Shown here: positions 61,038-64,000 of the stretch, piece after piece
Position numbering within the stretch: position 1 is the first letter of the stretch
How the letters are laid out: each line of letters starts with the position of its first letter
Assembly (NCBI GenBank): GCA_900100475.1
Contig: FMTU01000011.1
Location: forward strand, 62,001 to 126,000
DNA: 64,000 nucleotides
Direction: 5' to 3'
Source of the DNA: Sphingobium faniae
GTDB lineage: Bacteria > Pseudomonadota > Alphaproteobacteria > Sphingomonadales > Sphingomonadaceae
The notes under the pieces: generated by a model
Database searches by the model: none
Told to the model about the DNA's origin: nothing
Seen by the model: only the letters and a program-made list of their open reading frames with translations
Translations under genes and position numbers: made by a program

Positions 61038-63344
61038 TTAGATGCCCATATCCATGCCGTCATCGTCGCGGCCGGGATGGAAGGCCTGGCGCAATTCAAC
61101 CAGTGTCTGGTCCTCAACCTGGGGTGCGCGAGCCCCCTCGCCCGGTCGCTCGTCCCGCTCCTCCCTGTCGCGGGTCACGACCGACTGCTCCTCCCCGGCA
61201 CCGCGTATCGCCTGCGCTTTGTCGGCGGCATGGACTGCGGGACTCATTTGATCGCCCCGATCCTCGAGCCGCTGCGCCGCGTGCCGGGCCGCCGCGTCTT
61301 CGCTCTCCGCCTCTGCCGAGAGAATCCGGGCCGCCATGTCCTTGGCGAGATTGCCGGTCTCGGCAACCTCCTCCACTATCTGGCCAGCACCATCACGCCC
61401 GCCGGCCTCCCCTGCCCCGTCCTCCTCGAACGCCTCTTCTCCGCGCCTCGACCGGACGGGCTGAACATCGGACCTGGGCATGAAGCCCTGGGCGATCTGC
61501 GGATAGTCTTTCCATTCGAGAAGAATGCGCGCGGCGGGGAAGCCATCGGGGAACTTCGCGAACCCGTGCATCGATGGCAGATTGGTGATGTCGTCGGCAA
61601 TGACGAGCGGCTCGACCTGCTTGCGCGGGGTCAAGGTCGAAGCATCGCGCGTGTTGTTATAGCCATAGCTATAAGCTTCATCCATCTGGCGGACCTCGCG
61701 ATTGCCGATATAGCGCGCGCACTGCTCGGCGGTGTCCAGATCGGCTGTCGCAAGGATGAGCTTCGAGCGGGCAAGCGAGGCGAGATTGCGGGCGCCTTGC
61801 TCGCCATAGACCTCGACAAGTTTCTCGAAGCTGTGGATACCGAGGATCATCGCGCCGCCGAAGGCACGCGCGGTCTGAAGACCATTCTCGATCGCCGGCA
61901 ATTTGTGGAGGGCGCCGAGCTCATCGAACATGAACCAGGTGCGCAGGGAGCGCGTACGGGGGAGCGTCATGAGGCGGTTGATGGCAAGGTCCATCCAGAG
62001 GGTCAGCAGCGCCCGGTTCATCGGCAGATCGACATAGTTCGAGGTGACGAACAGGATCGATCCAGGCTTCTTCTCGTCGGTGATCCAGTCGCGGATCGAA
62101 AAGGGTTCACCCTCGTCTGGCAGGAAGCGGAGCGCCTGTGCATTGGTGTTGAAGACGGCGCGGATGGATTCCGCCATGCGCGCGGCTTCCGGCGCGGTCA
62201 GCGGGTCCGCGATGGTGTTCGCAAGGAAGCGGTGCACACGCTTCAGGTCCGCCGTCATCAGGTTCTCGGACAGCGCGAGATTGCTGGTTTGTCCGCGTTC
62301 CTGGAGACGGATGCACATCTCGATGAAGAGGGTGCGCGCGGCGAGCGCCCAGAAGGGTTCGGAGGATCCGCCATCGGAGGGGATGAGCGCGGCCGCCGCG
62401 GCCGTGAACTCGCTATGCGTGCGGCAGTCATTGAAGATCGACCAGGCCGGGCAGCGCACGTCCATCGGGTTCAGGATCGTGTCGCGCGCCGGATCGTAGA
62501 AGGCTTCGACATAGGCGCCGGTCAGGTCGAAGATAACGGCAGTGTCCTGGCGCTTGCGCATCTGGGTCACAAGGCTGCGCAGTTCGGTCGTCTTGCCCGA
62601 TCCGGTCGTGCCGATCAGCATGACATGCGACTGCTCGGTGCGGTGCGGAAAGGGGATGCCGGCGAGCGTATAGGGATGGTGGATACCGCCCTCTTTTCGC
62701 GTGCGGAAAGGAAGGCGGAGGACCTGGCCGGGCGACAGGCTGGGAAAGCTGACCTTCGCCTCCTCTTCGAACTTCTCCAGATTGTGCTGACTGATCTCGG
62801 CGTGGAGGATGTCCCGGTCGACGAGCATCGCTCCGCGCTCATGCCGTTCCTGAAGGATCGAACGCCCGCGCCGATGGGAGAGGTCCACGAACCAGATGGC
62901 CACCGGGATGGTGATGAAGACGGAGACGAGGAACGCGCCGAGCAGGCCGCGCATCGCGATCGCCCAGGCCTTGATGACCTCGGGAATATAGGGGACCGCC
63001 TGCATCACCGTTCGCATGATTTCGCCGGTCGGCAGTGTGACGTTGACGCGCTTGTTCGGATCAAGATCGATCCAGTTCCACAGGGTCGCGTAGAGCTTCA
63101 TCACGACAAGCTGGAAGCCATGCTCATCGAGTTGGATCGACATGATGATGAACCAGGCGGCCGCGAAGGCGAAGAACCACAGGATGAAGGGCAGCTTCGC
63201 GCCCGAAAACCACATCATCATCTCATGTGTGATGAGCTGGCTGCCGCGGGTAAAATTGCCGGCGTTGCGCTGGACATTGCCGCGCGCGCTATGATGGGTC
63301 AGCGGGATCGCTTCGCCGCTCGTGCGGATGTCCTTACGCGCCAT
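61038..63344 (-). CDS. traD: Type IV coupling protein (TraD/TrwB-like)
   Basis: A 768-residue membrane ATPase. N-terminal hydrophobic helices lie around 50-75 and 130-155. The ATPase has Walker A GTTGSGKT, and Walker B in WFMFDELGALHKLP. GSILFVTSNYVDLPMN and LASLARSKLILATADLDTAEQ are typical of TraD/TraG proteins. The C-terminus is acidic and low in complexity. It links the relaxosome to the secretion channel. The start overlaps the stop of the RHH gene by 11 bp. No other secretion genes are in the window. Confidence 0.9.
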   Translation of the reverse strand: MARKDIRTSGEAIPLTHHSARGNVQRNAGNFTRGSQLITHEMMMWFSGAKLPFILWFFAFAAAWFIIMSIQLDEHGFQLVVMKLYATLWNWIDLDPNKRVNVTLPTGEIMRTVMQAVPYIPEVIKAWAIAMRGLLGAFLVSVFITIPVAIWFVDLSHRRGRSILQERHERGAMLVDRDILHAEISQHNLEKFEEEAKVSFPSLSPGQVLRLPFRTRKEGGIHHPYTLAGIPFPHRTEQSHVMLIGTTGSGKTTELRSLVTQMRKRQDTAVIFDLTGAYVEAFYDPARDTILNPMDVRCPAWSIFNDCRTHSEFTAAAAALIPSDGGSSEPFWALAARTLFIEMCIRLQERGQTSNLALSENLMTADLKRVHRFLANTIADPLTAPEAARMAESIRAVFNTNAQALRFLPDEGEPFSIRDWITDEKKPGSILFVTSNYVDLPMNRALLTLWMDLAINRLMTLPRTRSLRTWFMFDELGALHKLPAIENGLQTARAFGGAMILGIHSFEKLVEVYGEQGARNLASLARSKLILATADLDTAEQCARYIGNREVRQMDEAYSYGYNNTRDASTLTPRKQVEPLVIADDITNLPSMHGFAKFPDGFPAARILLEWKDYPQIAQGFMPRSDVQPVRSRRGEEAFEEDGAGEAGGRDGAGQIVEEVAETGNLAKDMAARILSAEAESEDAAARHAAQRLEDRGDQMSPAVHAADKAQAIRGAGEEQSVVTRDREERDERPGEGARAPQVEDQTLVELRQAFHPGRDDDGMDMGI

Positions 63345-63624
63345 GATATTGCTCCAGGCGCCGGTCGGTCTCCGCGAGAATGCGGTCGCGATATTCAGGG
63401 AATTGCTCGCGGATGATGATGTCGAGCGCGAGCTGCTGGAACTCGCTGATCCGGGCGATCCGACGCTGGCTGAAGGTCAGCAGCCCGGCGGACGCCAGGA
63501 AGGCGTCCACGGCCGTGCGCAAGAGGTCGGACGGGGTGCAGCCGCGCTCGGAAGCGATCTCGACGAGGCGATCATATTTGCGCCGGTCGAGGCGGACCGT
63601 GCAGTGCTTGTTGGGGGTCGTCAA
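63334..63624 (-). CDS. Ribbon-helix-helix relaxosome accessory protein
   Basis: A 96-residue protein starting at a TTG that has AGGAGG seven bases upstream. CTVRLDRRKYDRLVEIASER and SDLLRTAVDAFL are a ribbon-helix-helix DNA-binding fold, with a helical C-terminus (REQFPEYRDRILAETDRRLE). In MobF plasmids such a protein (TrwA/TraY type) binds oriT, bends it and represses the operon. It is first in the operon, next to the likely oriT. Confidence 0.8.
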   Translation of the reverse strand: MTTPNKHCTVRLDRRKYDRLVEIASERGCTPSDLLRTAVDAFLASAGLLTFSQRRIARISEFQQLALDIIIREQFPEYRDRILAETDRRLEQYHGA

Positions 63625-64000
63625 AACCAGGCCTCCTAGCAGGGAGGCTGGTGGGGTCTCAGAAACCGTTGCCGCTTATAGCCTATTCCCGCCGGGCGGG
63701 CAAGAAAGTCGGGCTGCCACCTTCGGGTGTGTTCTCCCGTAACACGCTGAAATGGCGGAAACTCACGCATCTCCCGATGCCTGATTGTCCGTCCCACAGC
63801 GGCCCACACCCTTCCTTCCGCGCAAATCCTTGAAATCGCCTAAGTTCCATGCACCTTCAGGTGCGTTCGGTGTGCACTCTGTACCAGGAACGACCCCCTA
63901 CCCCGGGGCGTCTGGTGACGCGAATGATCTGGTGTGGGAAACGCCTCCGGCGGGGCGCCAGGCCGTCCTTTGGACGGACGACGCGCGCGACTTGCGAACC
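63625..64000. other. Hairpin-rich non-coding region, candidate oriT and tra promoter
   Basis: No gene is convincing here. Several perfect hairpins are present: CCCGCC-1-GGCGGG (63688-63700), CACC-TTCG-GGTG (63718-63729), GCACC-TTCA-GGTGC (63851-63864) and CCGTCC-3-GGACGG (63963-63977). TCTGGTG occurs twice near 63910-63935. The stretch TTATAGCCTA near 63677 recalls the nic region of IncW/TrwC-type oriTs (TCTATAGCCC), but this is only resemblance. Position directly upstream of the relaxosome operon is where a MobF oriT is expected. Confidence 0.5.

Noticed and set aside
1..64000. CRISPR arrays, tRNA, rRNA, transposases and insertion sequences
   Set aside because: I saw no spaced direct repeats of CRISPR type, no tRNA-like cloverleaf and no transposase or integrase protein in any frame. 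Remnants shorter than a few hundred bases could be missed by eye.

Overview
The window is a GC-rich stretch of an alphaproteobacterial genome, most likely from a sphingomonad (Sphingobium, Novosphingobium or Sphingopyxis type). The lineage is inferred from gene content and composition: a FixLJ oxygen-sensing pair, PHA genes, and a MobF relaxase with TraD-type coupling protein. No rRNA, tRNA or other lineage marker is present. The mix of defence, toxin-antitoxin, broken genes and a transfer module points to a plasmid, integrative conjugative element or genomic island.

Region 1 (1-17.5 kb) is a large candidate anti-phage or DNA-processing operon on the minus strand. It reads, in transcription order, as a RecB-like nuclease/DEDD exonuclease/SF1 helicase fusion, a Mre11/SbcD-like phosphoesterase, an SbcC/YhaN-like ATPase, a 1.7-kDa-residue-scale (about 1,700-residue) helicase with a DUF1998-type zinc C-terminus, a DrmD-like SNF2 helicase and an Eco57I/DrmMI-like methylase that runs off the left edge. 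A WYL regulator is transcribed divergently across a short spacer with an inverted repeat over a consensus -35. The set shares pieces with class 1 DISARM (DrmD, methylase, helicase/DUF1998) and with the Bacillus MrfAB and YhaON repair proteins, but matches none of them as a whole.

Region 2 (17.5-19.8 kb) holds small accessory genes: a frameshifted AbiEi-like gene, a RES/MbcA-type toxin-antitoxin pair and an XRE regulator.

Region 3 (19.8-57.8 kb) looks like a low-oxygen and dormancy island. It carries SulP transport, PfkB, an RNase-J/CPSF-like metallo-beta-CASP nuclease, four universal stress proteins, a Ca2+/Na+ exchanger, a P-type cation ATPase, HU, an operon of alcohol dehydrogenase, AMP-phosphorylase-like enzyme and PRPP synthase, a second alcohol dehydrogenase, CBS, phasin, PHA synthase, a MaoC-Pta fusion, acetate kinase, two c-type cytochromes, truncated globin, FixL with its haem histidine, FixJ, two further receiver proteins, Hsp20 and D-lactate dehydrogenase. 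Several promoters carry a TACGTA or TAAGTAG element resembling the FixJ-binding site, which suggests direct FixLJ control. Together these genes would sense oxygen loss, dispose of reductant through lactate, ethanol and acetate, handle PHA and nucleotides, and protect proteins and ion gradients.

Region 4 (57.6-64 kb) is the transfer module: a ribbon-helix-helix protein, a coupling protein and a MobF relaxase-helicase in one minus-strand operon, with a hairpin-rich 376-bp region upstream that is the best candidate for oriT.
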